A stretch of DNA of 64,000 bases from an uncultured Maribacter sp. GTDB taxonomy: Bacteria > Bacteroidota > Bacteroidia > Flavobacteriales > Flavobacteriaceae. Below, one piece after another: positions 8,016-16,577 of the stretch. Numbering within the stretch: position 1 is the first letter of the stretch; each line of letters begins with the position of its first letter. The DNA lies in assembly GCF_947500985.1 (NCBI RefSeq), contig NZ_CANMTX010000002.1:1-64000 (forward strand). Direction: 5' to 3'. The notes under the pieces are model-generated. The model ran no database searches and was not told the DNA's origin. It saw only the letters and a list, made by a program, of their open reading frames with translations. The translations under genes were made by a program, and so were the position numbers.

Positions 8016-8516
8016 ATGATAGCATCGGCAAAGATATCGGAAATACCCGAAATTCTTATCATGACAGACGCTTGTAGAATTGCAATGGAAGCCAATGGTA
8101 TTTATCAATGGACTACCGAATATCCTTCTAAACAGGCATTTGAAAATGATATAGAACGCAATGAACTTTTTGTACTACACCTTGATAACGAAATAGCAGG
8201 CTGTATTGTTGTTTCCCTTTTTATGGATGAAGAATACTCTTCTGTAAACTGGCTAACAGAAAATGCAAATAACTACTATATTCATCGCTTAGCGGTGCAC
8301 CCTAACTATCAAGGTAAAGGTTTTGCACAGCGCTTAATGGACTTCGGCGAAAACTTTGCCAGAGAAAACAATGCCGTATCCGTTAGGTTAGATACCTTTA
8401 GCCAGAACAAAAGAAATCAGAAATTTTACGAGCAACGTGGTTATACCAAATTAGGAGATATCTTTTTTCCAAAGCAAAGCGAACATCCTTTTCATTGCTA
8501 CGAACTTGTACTATAG
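8016..8516 (+). CDS. GNAT-family N-acetyltransferase
   Basis: A 166-residue acyl-CoA N-acetyltransferase. The acetyl-CoA pyrophosphate loop reads YQGKGFAQ (98-105), preceded by the β4 strand IHRLAVHP. The C-terminal NQKFYEQRGY motif is typical of GNAT β6/α4. The substrate is not predictable. It is followed after 12 bases by a MATE exporter gene on the same strand, so the two may be cotranscribed; an acetyltransferase-exporter pair could act on the same toxic compound, but this is inference. Confidence 0.92.
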   Translation: MIASAKISEIPEILIMTDACRIAMEANGIYQWTTEYPSKQAFENDIERNELFVLHLDNEIAGCIVVSLFMDEEYSSVNWLTENANNYYIHRLAVHPNYQGKGFAQRLMDFGENFARENNAVSVRLDTFSQNKRNQKFYEQRGYTKLGDIFFPKQSEHPFHCYELVL

Positions 8517-8528
8517 AAACCATATTTT

Positions 8529-9863
8529 TTGAAGACTTCCGTTAATTTTAAATCTATAAATGCCTTGGCTATCCCTGCAACTATTGCAGGTATTGCAGAA
8601 CCGCTATTGTCGATAACCGATACGGCTATTGTGGGGAATATTCCGGTAGACGGGCTAGAATCTCTTGCAGCAGCAGGTATTGTAGGTTCTTTTCTTTCAA
8701 TGCTCATCTGGATTCTTGGGCAAACGCGTAGTGCTATTTCTTCAATTATTTCACAATATTTAGGTGCCGGTAAATTAGAGGCCGTTAAAACTCTGCCCGC
8801 ACAGGCTATTTACCTCAACATTGCTTTGAGTATTCTGGTTTTGCTATCTACCATTTTTGTTGTTCAAGAAATCTTTGAGCTTTTGAATGCCAAAGGTAAA
8901 ATATTGCAATACTGTATTAGCTACTACTCCATTCGAGTATGGGGTTTTCCTTTAACCTTATTCGTTTTCGCTGTGATGGGTATTTTTCGCGGATTACAGA
9001 ATACCTATTGGCCCATGGTCATTGCTATTACAGGGGCTGTTTTAAACGTTATTCTCGATTTTGCTTTTGTATACGGAATTGAAGGATTCATCCCTGCCAT
9101 GTATCTTGAAGGTGCCGCCTATGCCAGTTTGTTGGCGCAAGCGATTATGGCAATCATGGCGTTCTATCTTCTTGTAACCAAAACCGATATTAGCCTAAAA
9201 CTAAAATTACCCGTTCACCAAGAACTTGGTCGTTTAGTAATCATGAGCTTAAATTTATTTGTTCGTGCCATTGCCTTGAACACCGCACTTATTCTTGCTG
9301 TACGCGAAGCTACCGCGCTTGGCGATAAATACATTGGTGCGCATACCATTGCCATAAATCTATGGTTGTTTTCTGCCTTTTTTATTGATGGTTATGGTGC
9401 TGCAGGAAATATTATGGGCGGTCGATTATTGGGGGAACGAAATTATGACGGACTCTGGTTATTGGCAAAAAAGATTACGAAATACGGACTCATTGTTAGC
9501 CTGGTCATTATGGCTTTGGCTACTATTTTCTACAAACCATTGGGAAACTTATTTTCTAATGAGCCTTTGGTGCTTTCTGCTTTTTACGGCATCTTCTATA
9601 TTATTATTCTGGGGCTTCCGTTTAATAGTACTGCTTTTGTTTTAGATGGAGTTTTTAAAGGTCTTGGTGAAATGAAATATTTACGAAATACCTTGCTTGT
9701 AGCTACTTTTTTAGGCTTTGTGCCCATGCTATTTTTAGGTAAATATCTTCACTGGGGATTAACAGGAATATGGCTTGCTTTCACCGTTTGGATGTTTATT
9801 AGAGGTGGTGCACTAGTGTGGAAATTTAGAAACAAATTTAAACCTTTATTGCAAAATCCGTAG
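8529..9863 (+). CDS. MATE-family efflux transporter
   Basis: A 444-residue inner-membrane protein with about 12 hydrophobic helices in two related halves, as in MATE (DinF-like) Na+- or H+-coupled exporters. The N-terminal IPATIAGIAEPLLSITDTAIVG region is characteristic. The start appears to be TTG at 8529, since no in-frame ATG precedes the conserved first helix and the reading frame opens only 12 bases after the GNAT stop. The exported compound is unknown. Confidence 0.93.
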   Translation: MKTSVNFKSINALAIPATIAGIAEPLLSITDTAIVGNIPVDGLESLAAAGIVGSFLSMLIWILGQTRSAISSIISQYLGAGKLEAVKTLPAQAIYLNIALSILVLLSTIFVVQEIFELLNAKGKILQYCISYYSIRVWGFPLTLFVFAVMGIFRGLQNTYWPMVIAITGAVLNVILDFAFVYGIEGFIPAMYLEGAAYASLLAQAIMAIMAFYLLVTKTDISLKLKLPVHQELGRLVIMSLNLFVRAIALNTALILAVREATALGDKYIGAHTIAINLWLFSAFFIDGYGAAGNIMGGRLLGERNYDGLWLLAKKITKYGLIVSLVIMALATIFYKPLGNLFSNEPLVLSAFYGIFYIIILGLPFNSTAFVLDGVFKGLGEMKYLRNTLLVATFLGFVPMLFLGKYLHWGLTGIWLAFTVWMFIRGGALVWKFRNKFKPLLQNP

Positions 9864-9932
9864 TTTTGTATCAGCTGCTTCAAGACAAATCTCGAAGTAT
9901 ATAATCTCGATTTTCGAGTAAAATAAAATGCT

Positions 9933-10700
9933 ATGGTCACTTCAAGAAAAAATGGAAGTTTATATACACGAATAGATGGTAAAGTTGCTCATGTAGAGTT
10001 TGGGCATCCTGCTAGTAATTCATTCGTTTCTGAACTTCTAGAACGCTTAACAGACACTATTAATGAGCTTTCTGAAGATGAGGCCGTATCTGTTATCCTA
10101 TTAAAATCTGAAGGAGAAAAGGCTTTTTGTGCCGGTGCTTCTTTTGATGAGTTACTTGAAGTTTCTAATCTTGAAGAAGGAAAAGCATTTTTTAGCGGTT
10201 TTGCCCATGTCATCAATGCCATGCGTACATGTAAAAAGGTAATTGTAGGTCGTGTACATGGTAAAACTGTTGGTGGTGGCGTAGGTCTTGCTGCTGCTTG
10301 TGATTATGTGTATTCTAATGTAAATGCATCAATTAAACTATCTGAACTTAGTATTGGTATTGCTCCTTTAGTAATTGCCCCAGCCGTAGCTCGTAAAATA
10401 GGCACTGCCGCTATGGGCGAAATGTCTTTAGCACCTACCGAATGGAAAAGCGCTTATTGGGCTCAAGAAAAAGGACTTTTCAATAAAGTGTACGACTCTG
10501 CACAAGAAATGGATAAGGAACTTGACTTCTTCATTCACAAATTAGCCAGCTATAATGCTGATGCTTTAACTGAATGGAAGAAAGTTTTATGGGAAGGTAC
10601 CGACCATTGGGATACCTTATTGACAGAACGCGCAGCTATCACAGGAAAATTAGCCCTTTCTGATTTTACTAGAAACGCACTGTCAAAATTTAAAAAATAA
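9933..10700 (+). CDS. Enoyl-CoA hydratase/isomerase family protein
   Basis: A 255-residue crotonase-fold protein. The oxyanion-hole segments are present (FCAGASFDEL near 65-74 and GKTVGGGVGLAAACD near 110-124). The first catalytic glutamate of true hydratases (Glu in GGGxELA) is Gly118 here, while the second (in KLSELSIGIAP) is retained. This pattern fits isomerases or other crotonase branches better than a standard β-oxidation hydratase. No other β-oxidation gene is adjacent. The reaction is left open. Confidence 0.88.
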   Translation: MVTSRKNGSLYTRIDGKVAHVEFGHPASNSFVSELLERLTDTINELSEDEAVSVILLKSEGEKAFCAGASFDELLEVSNLEEGKAFFSGFAHVINAMRTCKKVIVGRVHGKTVGGGVGLAAACDYVYSNVNASIKLSELSIGIAPLVIAPAVARKIGTAAMGEMSLAPTEWKSAYWAQEKGLFNKVYDSAQEMDKELDFFIHKLASYNADALTEWKKVLWEGTDHWDTLLTERAAITGKLALSDFTRNALSKFKK

Positions 10701-10744
10701 ACAATAACTGAAACAGCTCTTCGTTCTGTTTCTAAATAATTAGT

Positions 10745-10858
10745 ATGGATTTCTTTCAATTTTTAAACGGTAACCTAGTATTTCCAGTTCTTGCACTATC
10801 TGTTTTGATCATTTATTTCGTAAACAAAATGCGCGCAAAGAAGAAGTACAAGAGGTAA
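10745..10858 (+). CDS. 37-residue single-pass membrane protein
   Basis: A short ORF (MDFFQFLNGNLVFPVLALSV...) with one hydrophobic helix at about 11-27 and a strongly basic tail (KMRAKKKYKR), as expected for a small inner-membrane protein with the tail in the cytoplasm. It lies 44 bases after the crotonase gene on the same strand. A hairpin (10710-10732) lies between them. Function unknown. The topology and positive-inside tail support it being real. Confidence 0.55.
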   Translation: MDFFQFLNGNLVFPVLALSVLIIYFVNKMRAKKKYKR

Positions 10859-10913
10859 TTCAACAGCCTACGCAACTAATCGGTATTTGAACATCTTATA
10901 AAAAACCAGTTTT

Positions 10914-11339
10914 ATGTTCGCAAAAATCACATTAGTTTTTCTTTCTATATTTCTTGTTGCCTGTAATAACAACGACGATGCTGAACAGCAAGACTGTTCT
11001 GAAACTATTTGTACGCTTAATTTTGTTACCATAACTGTTAATATAAAAGACGCATCGGGTGAAGCAATAGCATTAGATAGCTATGTGGTTATCGATAATG
11101 CAACTGGTGAAGACTTAGCTTCAGATTTAAACGGCGAAGAATATCAATACCTAAAAGAACAAGGTTTCTACCCTATTATTAGTGACGCCAATCGGGTTCA
11201 ATACCAAAATTCGACCGCTACACTGACTTTTAAAGGTGTTATTGACAATGAAGAGGTCATCAACGAAACCTATGAAGTTGGCGCAGACTGCTGTCATGTG
11301 AGCTTAATCAATGGAAATAACGAGATTGTTTTAGAATGA
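10914..11339 (+). CDS. Hypothetical lipoprotein
   Basis: A 141-residue secreted protein. The N-terminus is a lipoprotein signal (FLSIFLVAC, Cys17) followed by Asn/Asp residues, typical of flavobacterial surface lipoproteins. The mature part is acidic and β-rich, with cysteines near 28, 33 and 127-128 that could form disulfides. I do not recognise the family. It stands alone between the small membrane protein and queD. Confidence 0.75.
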   Translation: MFAKITLVFLSIFLVACNNNDDAEQQDCSETICTLNFVTITVNIKDASGEAIALDSYVVIDNATGEDLASDLNGEEYQYLKEQGFYPIISDANRVQYQNSTATLTFKGVIDNEEVINETYEVGADCCHVSLINGNNEIVLE

Positions 11340-11370
11340 TTTCTCTCTATAAATGCTTTTAAAGATTCCC

Positions 11371-11378
11371 TACCTTTG
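11371..11378 (+). promoter_or_regulatory. Likely -7 box of queD promoter
   Basis: TACCTTTG matches the Bacteroidota -7 consensus TAnnTTTG and lies 17 bases before the queD start. A clear TTG box at the usual distance is not seen. Confidence 0.45.
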
Positions 11379-11395
11379 CCATATAATTATAGGCT

Positions 11396-11845
11396 ATGAG
11401 CAATATTCGTATTACCAAACAATTCAATTTTGAAACGGGACATGCACTTTACGGTTATGACGGTAAATGTAGAAATGTACACGGCCATAGCTATAAATTA
11501 TCTGTAACCGTTATTGGTAGACCTATTACCGATACCAGCCATGTAAAATTAGGGATGGTTATCGATTTCGGAGATCTTAAAAAAATAGTCAAAGAAGATA
11601 TAGTTGACATTTTTGATCATTCTACGGTATTCAATAAAAACACACCTCATGTTGAACTTGCCAAAGAATTAACTGATAGAGGGCACAGTGTTATCTTGGC
11701 AGATTACCAACCTACTAGTGAGAATATGGTGATCGATTTTGCAGCGAAAATTAAATCTCGCCTTCCAGAGAACATTTCATTATTCTCTTTAAAACTGCAA
11801 GAAACAGATACTTCTTTTGCAGAATGGTATGCTAGTGATAATTAA
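11396..11845 (+). CDS. queD: 6-carboxytetrahydropterin synthase (QueD)
   Basis: A 149-residue PTPS/QueD-family enzyme that converts dihydroneopterin triphosphate to 6-carboxytetrahydropterin for queuosine (7-deazaguanine) synthesis. Zinc ligands are His16 and His29-x-His31 (HGHSY). Cys25 is the expected catalytic cysteine of the QueD/PTPS motif, and the late glutamate segment LQETDTSFAEW binds the pterin. Length and motif order are normal. No other queuosine genes are adjacent. Confidence 0.93.
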   Translation: MSNIRITKQFNFETGHALYGYDGKCRNVHGHSYKLSVTVIGRPITDTSHVKLGMVIDFGDLKKIVKEDIVDIFDHSTVFNKNTPHVELAKELTDRGHSVILADYQPTSENMVIDFAAKIKSRLPENISLFSLKLQETDTSFAEWYASDN

Positions 11846-11928
11846 GTTCAACAAAACTTAACCTTTTACTTTCTTTACAAGCTTATAAATTGTTTTATTT
11901 TTAGGGCAACTCCTTAACATATAACAAC

Positions 11929-12915
11929 ATGACCAAGCATCATATTTACTGGTGGAATCTTGAAAATCTGTTCGATATTGAAAACTCACCTCGAAGAAGT
12001 GAATTTTTAAATAACCACTTGGGTAAAGAACTCGACGGATGGAGTGCTGCTATTCTTGATCAGAAAATTACCAACCTAACAGCGGTAATATCAAAATTCA
12101 ATAATGGTGAAGGTCCAGATTTATTGGGAGTTTGTGAGGTAGAAAATGAGTATGTTATTGAGCTACTTATTGATGCCATGAACACTGCCTTAAATAAGAA
12201 CTACGGCTTTGTAATTTCTGAAGGTGATGATAAAAGAGGTATTGACACTGCCCTTATTTATGATAAAACCAAATACGGACCAGAACAGCAAACGTTTAGT
12301 CTACGTATTATAAAAAGAAATACTACCAGAGATTTGTTTCAAGTTCATATCAATACTGCCAATGGCAATAAGTTGGTATGCGTACTTAACCATTGGCCAT
12401 CTAGATCTGGTGGTGAACTCGAAAGCGAACCATTTAGAATTATGGTTGCCGAAAATTTATCATATTGGATCGAGAGAATTTACGAAGAGCAAGGCAATGA
12501 TGCCAATATTATATTAATGGGCGATTTTAATGATAACCCGTATAACAAGAGTATTACAGCATATTTAAAAGCTATCAATAACAAAGCCTTGGTAAAAAGT
12601 AATAGAGTGCGCCTAAAGTACTTCTATAATGTAATGCATAGATTTTTAGATGCTCAAATTGGCACATTCGTATTCGGTAATGAATATAATATGCTTGATC
12701 AGTTTATGATATCAAAAAGTATCGTTTCAGAGAAGTCAGAATTACCTTTTAAACTAAGTACCGTAGAGATCATTGCCTACCCTGAACTTACTTCTGGCTC
12801 ATACCAGAAACCTGTAAAATTTGGTAGACCTAATTCTTCAACATTCAATGAAAAAGGGTTTAGTGATCACCTACCAATTAAAATGGTACTGAACGAAAAA
12901 GATGCTGCTGTATAA
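11929..12915 (+). CDS. Endonuclease/exonuclease/phosphatase family protein
   Basis: A 328-residue EEP-fold phosphoesterase. Motifs appear in order: WWNLENLFD near the N-terminus, the metal-binding glutamate in GVCEVENEYV, LNHWPSRSGG, LMGDFNDNP, and the terminal FSDHLPI. No signal peptide is seen, so it is probably cytoplasmic. The family cleaves phosphodiester bonds in nucleic acids, lipids or nucleotides; the substrate here is unknown. Flavobacteria often encode one such protein in the core genome. Confidence 0.9.
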   Translation: MTKHHIYWWNLENLFDIENSPRRSEFLNNHLGKELDGWSAAILDQKITNLTAVISKFNNGEGPDLLGVCEVENEYVIELLIDAMNTALNKNYGFVISEGDDKRGIDTALIYDKTKYGPEQQTFSLRIIKRNTTRDLFQVHINTANGNKLVCVLNHWPSRSGGELESEPFRIMVAENLSYWIERIYEEQGNDANIILMGDFNDNPYNKSITAYLKAINNKALVKSNRVRLKYFYNVMHRFLDAQIGTFVFGNEYNMLDQFMISKSIVSEKSELPFKLSTVEIIAYPELTSGSYQKPVKFGRPNSSTFNEKGFSDHLPIKMVLNEKDAAV

Positions 12916-12998
12916 TTATACATCTAAAAACTAGCATTCTCTTATTTTGACCCGTATATTCCCTCGGTACGCAAAACAGTTATTATATTTACATCCTG

Positions 12999-13763
12999 AT
13001 GACGAATATTGAACTTCCCGCAGGAAAAAAAGTATACTTTGCTAGTGATAACCACCTAGGTGCACCTATTATGGAAGAAAGTAGGTTGAGAGAACTAAAG
13101 TTTATTCGCTGGTTAGATACGATCAAGTCGGATGCAGGAGTCATTTTCTTAATGGGTGATTTGTTCGATTTTTGGTTTGAATACACAACCGTTATCCCAA
13201 AAGGATTTACTAGAACCCTAGGAAAACTTGCAGAACTGTCTGATGCCGGAATCTCAATACACTACTTTGTTGGTAATCATGATCTTTGGATGAACGGTTA
13301 CTTTGAAGAAGAACTAAACATACCTGTGAACCATAAACCTCAGCAATATTCCATTAACGGAGCATCGTTCTTTATAGGTCATGGTGACGGACTAGGACCA
13401 GATGACAAGGGTTTCAAAAGAATGAAAAAGGTATTTACCAACCCCGTAGCTAAATGGTTCTTTAAATGGCTACACCCAGATATAGGTGTTCGTTTGGCAA
13501 AACACCTATCTGTAAGCAACAAATTGATTAGTGGAGATGATGATGCCAAGTTTTTAGGTGAAGACAAAGAATGGTTGGTGTTATATGCCAAACGAAAATT
13601 AGAAACTCAACATTACGATCATTTTATTTTTGGTCATAGACATCTTCCTTTAGAAATAGAACTAAAAGAAAATTCAAAATATACTAATCTTGGAGATTGG
13701 ATCAATTACTACACTTATGCCGAGTTTGATGGTCAGCAACTTTCGTTAAAAGAATTCAGCTAA
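12999..13763 (+). CDS. lpxH: UDP-2,3-diacylglucosamine diphosphatase (LpxH)
   Basis: A 254-residue calcineurin-like phosphoesterase that makes lipid X in lipid A synthesis. Metal-binding motifs are all present: SDNHLG, MGDLFDFW, GNHDLW, GHGDG and FGHRHLP. The sequence fits the Bacteroidota LpxH branch. It would act at the inner face of the cytoplasmic membrane. It is a single gene, followed by the 638-base gap holding the tandem RNA candidates. Confidence 0.9.
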   Translation: MTNIELPAGKKVYFASDNHLGAPIMEESRLRELKFIRWLDTIKSDAGVIFLMGDLFDFWFEYTTVIPKGFTRTLGKLAELSDAGISIHYFVGNHDLWMNGYFEEELNIPVNHKPQQYSINGASFFIGHGDGLGPDDKGFKRMKKVFTNPVAKWFFKWLHPDIGVRLAKHLSVSNKLISGDDDAKFLGEDKEWLVLYAKRKLETQHYDHFIFGHRHLPLEIELKENSKYTNLGDWINYYTYAEFDGQQLSLKEFS

Positions 13764-13803
13764 ATTCCAGCAAAAACATCGACGAAATACATAATTTAAA
13801 TTG

Positions 13804-14000
13804 TAATCCTTTTCTTACAAAAAGAATTGAACAGTTCACAACAATAGTTTTATAAAACTAGTTCTTGGTTATATCTTTACAGTGTTATTAAGTTTGAGTG
13901 TTGACCCAAATCTTCACATTACCTACAAGTTTCCCTAGCTTAAAACCCAAATTTTAAGTGTACCTACTTTAAAGAACTGCCCCTATTTTAGGGGCTTTTT
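13804..14000 (+). ncRNA. Candidate small RNA gene, copy A
   Basis: First of two related units. It starts with TAATCCTTTTCTTAC, then TTCACAACA, a 16-base perfect palindrome (13845-13860) and a -7-like box TATCTTTA (13872-13879), which would start RNA near 13886. The transcribed part carries AGTGTTGA, the core TTACCTACAAGTT (13919-13931), a hairpin CTTAAAA/TTTTAAG (13939-13958), TACCTAC and a terminator (13979-14000). There is no open reading frame of note. The RNA would be about 115 nt. Confidence 0.7.
13979..14000 (+). terminator. Terminator of RNA copy A
   Basis: GCCCCT / AGGGGC stem with 5-base loop followed by TTTTT. Confidence 0.9.
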
Positions 14001-14181
14001 CGTTGTTTTAATTTTTCTACTTCAATTATAAATTTTTACGTTTAGAAAACCTAATGAATTTTTAAAAAGGGATATGCTATTAATTTATACTTCAGAAAAA
14101 ACAAATAATTTATATTTTATACACTCTGTTTATTTTACAAAATCAGACATATTCAAGTCAAATATATTATCAAACAATATC

Positions 14182-14381
14182 TAATCCTTTTCTTACGTAT
14201 TAAAAATGACAATTCACAACAAAAGTTAGTGTAAACTACCAATTGGTAATACCTTTAAACTGTTGTTAAGATTAAGTGTTGATTCCCAAATCTACAGTTA
14301 CCTACAAGTTCCCCCGCTTAATAACAAGATCATTAAGCATTACCTACAATAAAAAAAGCCCCTGAGTAAGGGGCTTTTTTT
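14182..14381 (+). ncRNA. Candidate small RNA gene, copy B
   Basis: Second unit, 378-379 bases downstream of copy A in the same orientation. It shares TAATCCTTTTCTTAC, TTCACAACA, a -7-like box TACCTTTA (14250-14257), AGTGTTGA, the identical core TTACCTACAAGTT (14298-14310), a hairpin GCTTAAT/ATTAAGC (14316-14338), TACCTAC and a terminator (14358-14381). The hairpin bases differ from copy A but pairing is kept, which supports a structured RNA. A 12-base palindrome (14237-14248) replaces the 16-base one of copy A. Confidence 0.7.
14358..14381. terminator. Terminator of RNA copy B and of the MFS gene
   Basis: GCCCCT / AGGGGC stem followed by TTTTTTT on the plus strand and preceded by an A-run, so it can stop transcription from both sides. 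Confidence 0.9.
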
Positions 14382-14401
14382 ATGATATAAATCTTAGTAA
14401 A

Positions 14402-15664
14402 TTAACTCTCGTGTTCTTCTACATCTTTCTGCAAATCGAGCTTTCTAAATTTAGGCGAAACAATTGCCGTAAGACCCACGGTCAATAAAGTCATGGTCCC
14501 GCCAAAAACAACTGCGGTTACCGTTCCCATTAATTTTGCTGTTACCCCGCTTTCAAAAGCACCTAATTCATTAGATGATCCTACGAACATAGAATTTACA
14601 GAAGCTACTCGCCCACGCATATTATCAGGTGTCTTTAATTGTAAAATCGTTTGTCGAATTATCATCGATACGCCATCAACCGCGCCACTTAAAAATAGTG
14701 CTATTACCGATAACCAGAAATAGGTTGATAGCCCGAATACAATCATACAAATTCCGAATCCGAATACGGCGAATAATAATTTCTTCCCTGCATTTTTATG
14801 TAACGGAAATCTCGTAGATCCCAACATCGTTATGGCAGCTCCAACGGCAGGTGCTGCTCTTAGCACACCAAAACCTTCTGAACCTACATTAAGAATGTCT
14901 TGCGCAAATATGGGTAATAAAGCTACGGCTCCACCAAATAAAACAGCAATCATATCTAAGGTCAATGCGCCTAATACCGCTCTGGTCTTAAATACAAAAG
15001 TTAGTCCTTCTTTTAAACTTTGAAAAACGGGCTCCCCTATCTTCGGATTAAGAATTGGTTTTTTAGAAATATTGAAAAGTGCCGTTAATGCCAGTAACGA
15101 AAAGCCGAAAATGACACACATAGACCAATGTACTCCTATTAAACTAATAGAAAACCCTGCTAATGCCGGACCAAGAACCGATGCCATTTGCCATGTTGTA
15201 CTACTCCACGTAGCAGCATTAGGGTATATTTTTTTAGGTACAATTAAGGCTATTAAAGAAAATATTGTAGGACCTAGAAATGCTCGAACTAATCCGCCAC
15301 AGAAGACTAATGCATAAATACCATATAGAATAACTTTAGTCTCATAGGTTTTTAAAACAGACGGTAGACTTAACATAAAAAGTCCAAAACTAATGACAGA
15401 AAACCCGAGTATGCATTTTATTAAAAGATTTCTTTTTTCTTTTTGATCCACAATATGACCGGCAAAAAGTGCCATGCTTACCGCAGGTATCACCTCCATC
15501 AAACCAATTATACCTAATGAGAGCGGGTCTTTAGTCATTGAATAGACTTGCCATTCTATGACTATAAATTGCATTGACCAGGCAAAAACCATGGCAAAAC
15601 GAACTAGAAGAAAAATATTGAATTCCTTATATCTTAAGGCTGCATATGGATCATTAACGCTCAT
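14402..15664 (-). CDS. MFS transporter (EntS-like)
   Basis: A 420-residue inner-membrane protein with about 12 hydrophobic segments. It belongs to the MFS_3/EntS-like branch: the N-terminal region resembles drug and siderophore exporters, and the segment around GLVRAFLGPTIFSLIALIVP is typical. The direction of transport is probably outward. No siderophore synthesis genes are nearby, so the substrate is unknown. Its 3' end meets the bidirectional terminator of RNA copy B. Confidence 0.88.
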   Translation of the reverse strand: MSVNDPYAALRYKEFNIFLLVRFAMVFAWSMQFIVIEWQVYSMTKDPLSLGIIGLMEVIPAVSMALFAGHIVDQKEKRNLLIKCILGFSVISFGLFMLSLPSVLKTYETKVILYGIYALVFCGGLVRAFLGPTIFSLIALIVPKKIYPNAATWSSTTWQMASVLGPALAGFSISLIGVHWSMCVIFGFSLLALTALFNISKKPILNPKIGEPVFQSLKEGLTFVFKTRAVLGALTLDMIAVLFGGAVALLPIFAQDILNVGSEGFGVLRAAPAVGAAITMLGSTRFPLHKNAGKKLLFAVFGFGICMIVFGLSTYFWLSVIALFLSGAVDGVSMIIRQTILQLKTPDNMRGRVASVNSMFVGSSNELGAFESGVTAKLMGTVTAVVFGGTMTLLTVGLTAIVSPKFRKLDLQKDVEEHES

Positions 15665-15768
15665 AAGGCAATCGCTAAATAGGGTCTAAAGATATTTAAT
15701 AAATAACAGGGCATATAAATAATATCGAACTAATTAATAGATAGAAGCACTACTAGTTTCATTGCAAC

Positions 15769-16131
15769 CTAATCAATACCTAATTCGCCAAAAAAAGTAT
15801 CTAATTCTAGTTTAAATAATGTGCCGTTTATTAAATCTCTTACCTCTACAGCTTCTTGATAACTTACCGCGAAGGTTACTTGATGTGCAGGAGTGCTCAA
15901 CAATAGCGACCTACAAGTCTCTTTTGTTTTACAATCTCCACAAAGATGATCTTTGCCGTTTTCAACAGTATCTGCAATGCATTTAGAAAAATGGCGCAAT
16001 TCACTTTGGGTAAGTAATAATCCAATATCCCTAAAAATCACTTGAACTTTATTGGCTTGGCTAGGTTTATTTTTTTTCCATTGGAAGGCTATTCCAAAAT
16101 CATTCTGGTAAATAGGATGTATATCGTTCAT
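15769..16131 (-). CDS. Hypothetical protein with four cysteines
   Basis: A 120-residue cytoplasmic protein that I do not recognise by name. Cys51, Cys64, Cys67 and Cys73 (C..CGDCKTKETC) could bind zinc or an iron-sulfur cluster. The start is well placed (MNDIHPIYQND) and the region upstream is noncoding. It sits between the MFS gene and the VOC/recJ pair on the same strand. Confidence 0.65.
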   Translation of the reverse strand: MNDIHPIYQNDFGIAFQWKKNKPSQANKVQVIFRDIGLLLTQSELRHFSKCIADTVENGKDHLCGDCKTKETCRSLLLSTPAHQVTFAVSYQEAVEVRDLINGTLFKLELDTFFGELGID

Positions 16132-16193
16132 AAGAATCTACATATTTAGTATAAATATATGCATCTTATTTAGAACAATTATAAATAGTATTG

Positions 16194-16577
16194 TTAAATG
16201 GTGATTTCTATCTGATTACCTTCTGGATCCAAGACCAAGCTTTCGTAGTAACCATCCCCGGTAGTTCTAGGTTCGCCGGCAATTGTAAATCCGTCTTCTC
16301 TCAACTTTTCAGTTAAAACATTTACTTGCTTTTTTGAGCCTACGGACATGGCAAAATGTATGAATCCGGGATTTACTTCATTATCTGTAGTTGCAGTAAT
16401 ACTTGGTTTATGCATAAGTTCTAACCTTGCACCATCAGTAAAACTTAAAAAGTAAGATGTGAATTCTTTCGTAGGGTTATGATATTTTTCTCCTGCTATG
16501 GCATTGAAATACGTTTCATAAAATGTACGCATTGTTTCTAAATCAATAACCCAAATAGCGATATGCTCTATTCTCAT
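16194..16577 (-). CDS. VOC-family (glyoxalase/bleomycin-resistance) protein
   Basis: A 127-residue vicinal-oxygen-chelate protein with two βαβββ units. Candidate metal ligands are His5, Glu53, His74 and Glu124 (NQIEITI). All four positions being filled fits an active metal enzyme such as a glyoxalase I-like lyase, but the substrate is not proven. It overlaps the 3' end of recJ by 4 bases (ATGA type), so the two are translationally coupled. Confidence 0.88.
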   Translation of the reverse strand: MRIEHIAIWVIDLETMRTFYETYFNAIAGEKYHNPTKEFTSYFLSFTDGARLELMHKPSITATTDNEVNPGFIHFAMSVGSKKQVNVLTEKLREDGFTIAGEPRTTGDGYYESLVLDPEGNQIEITI

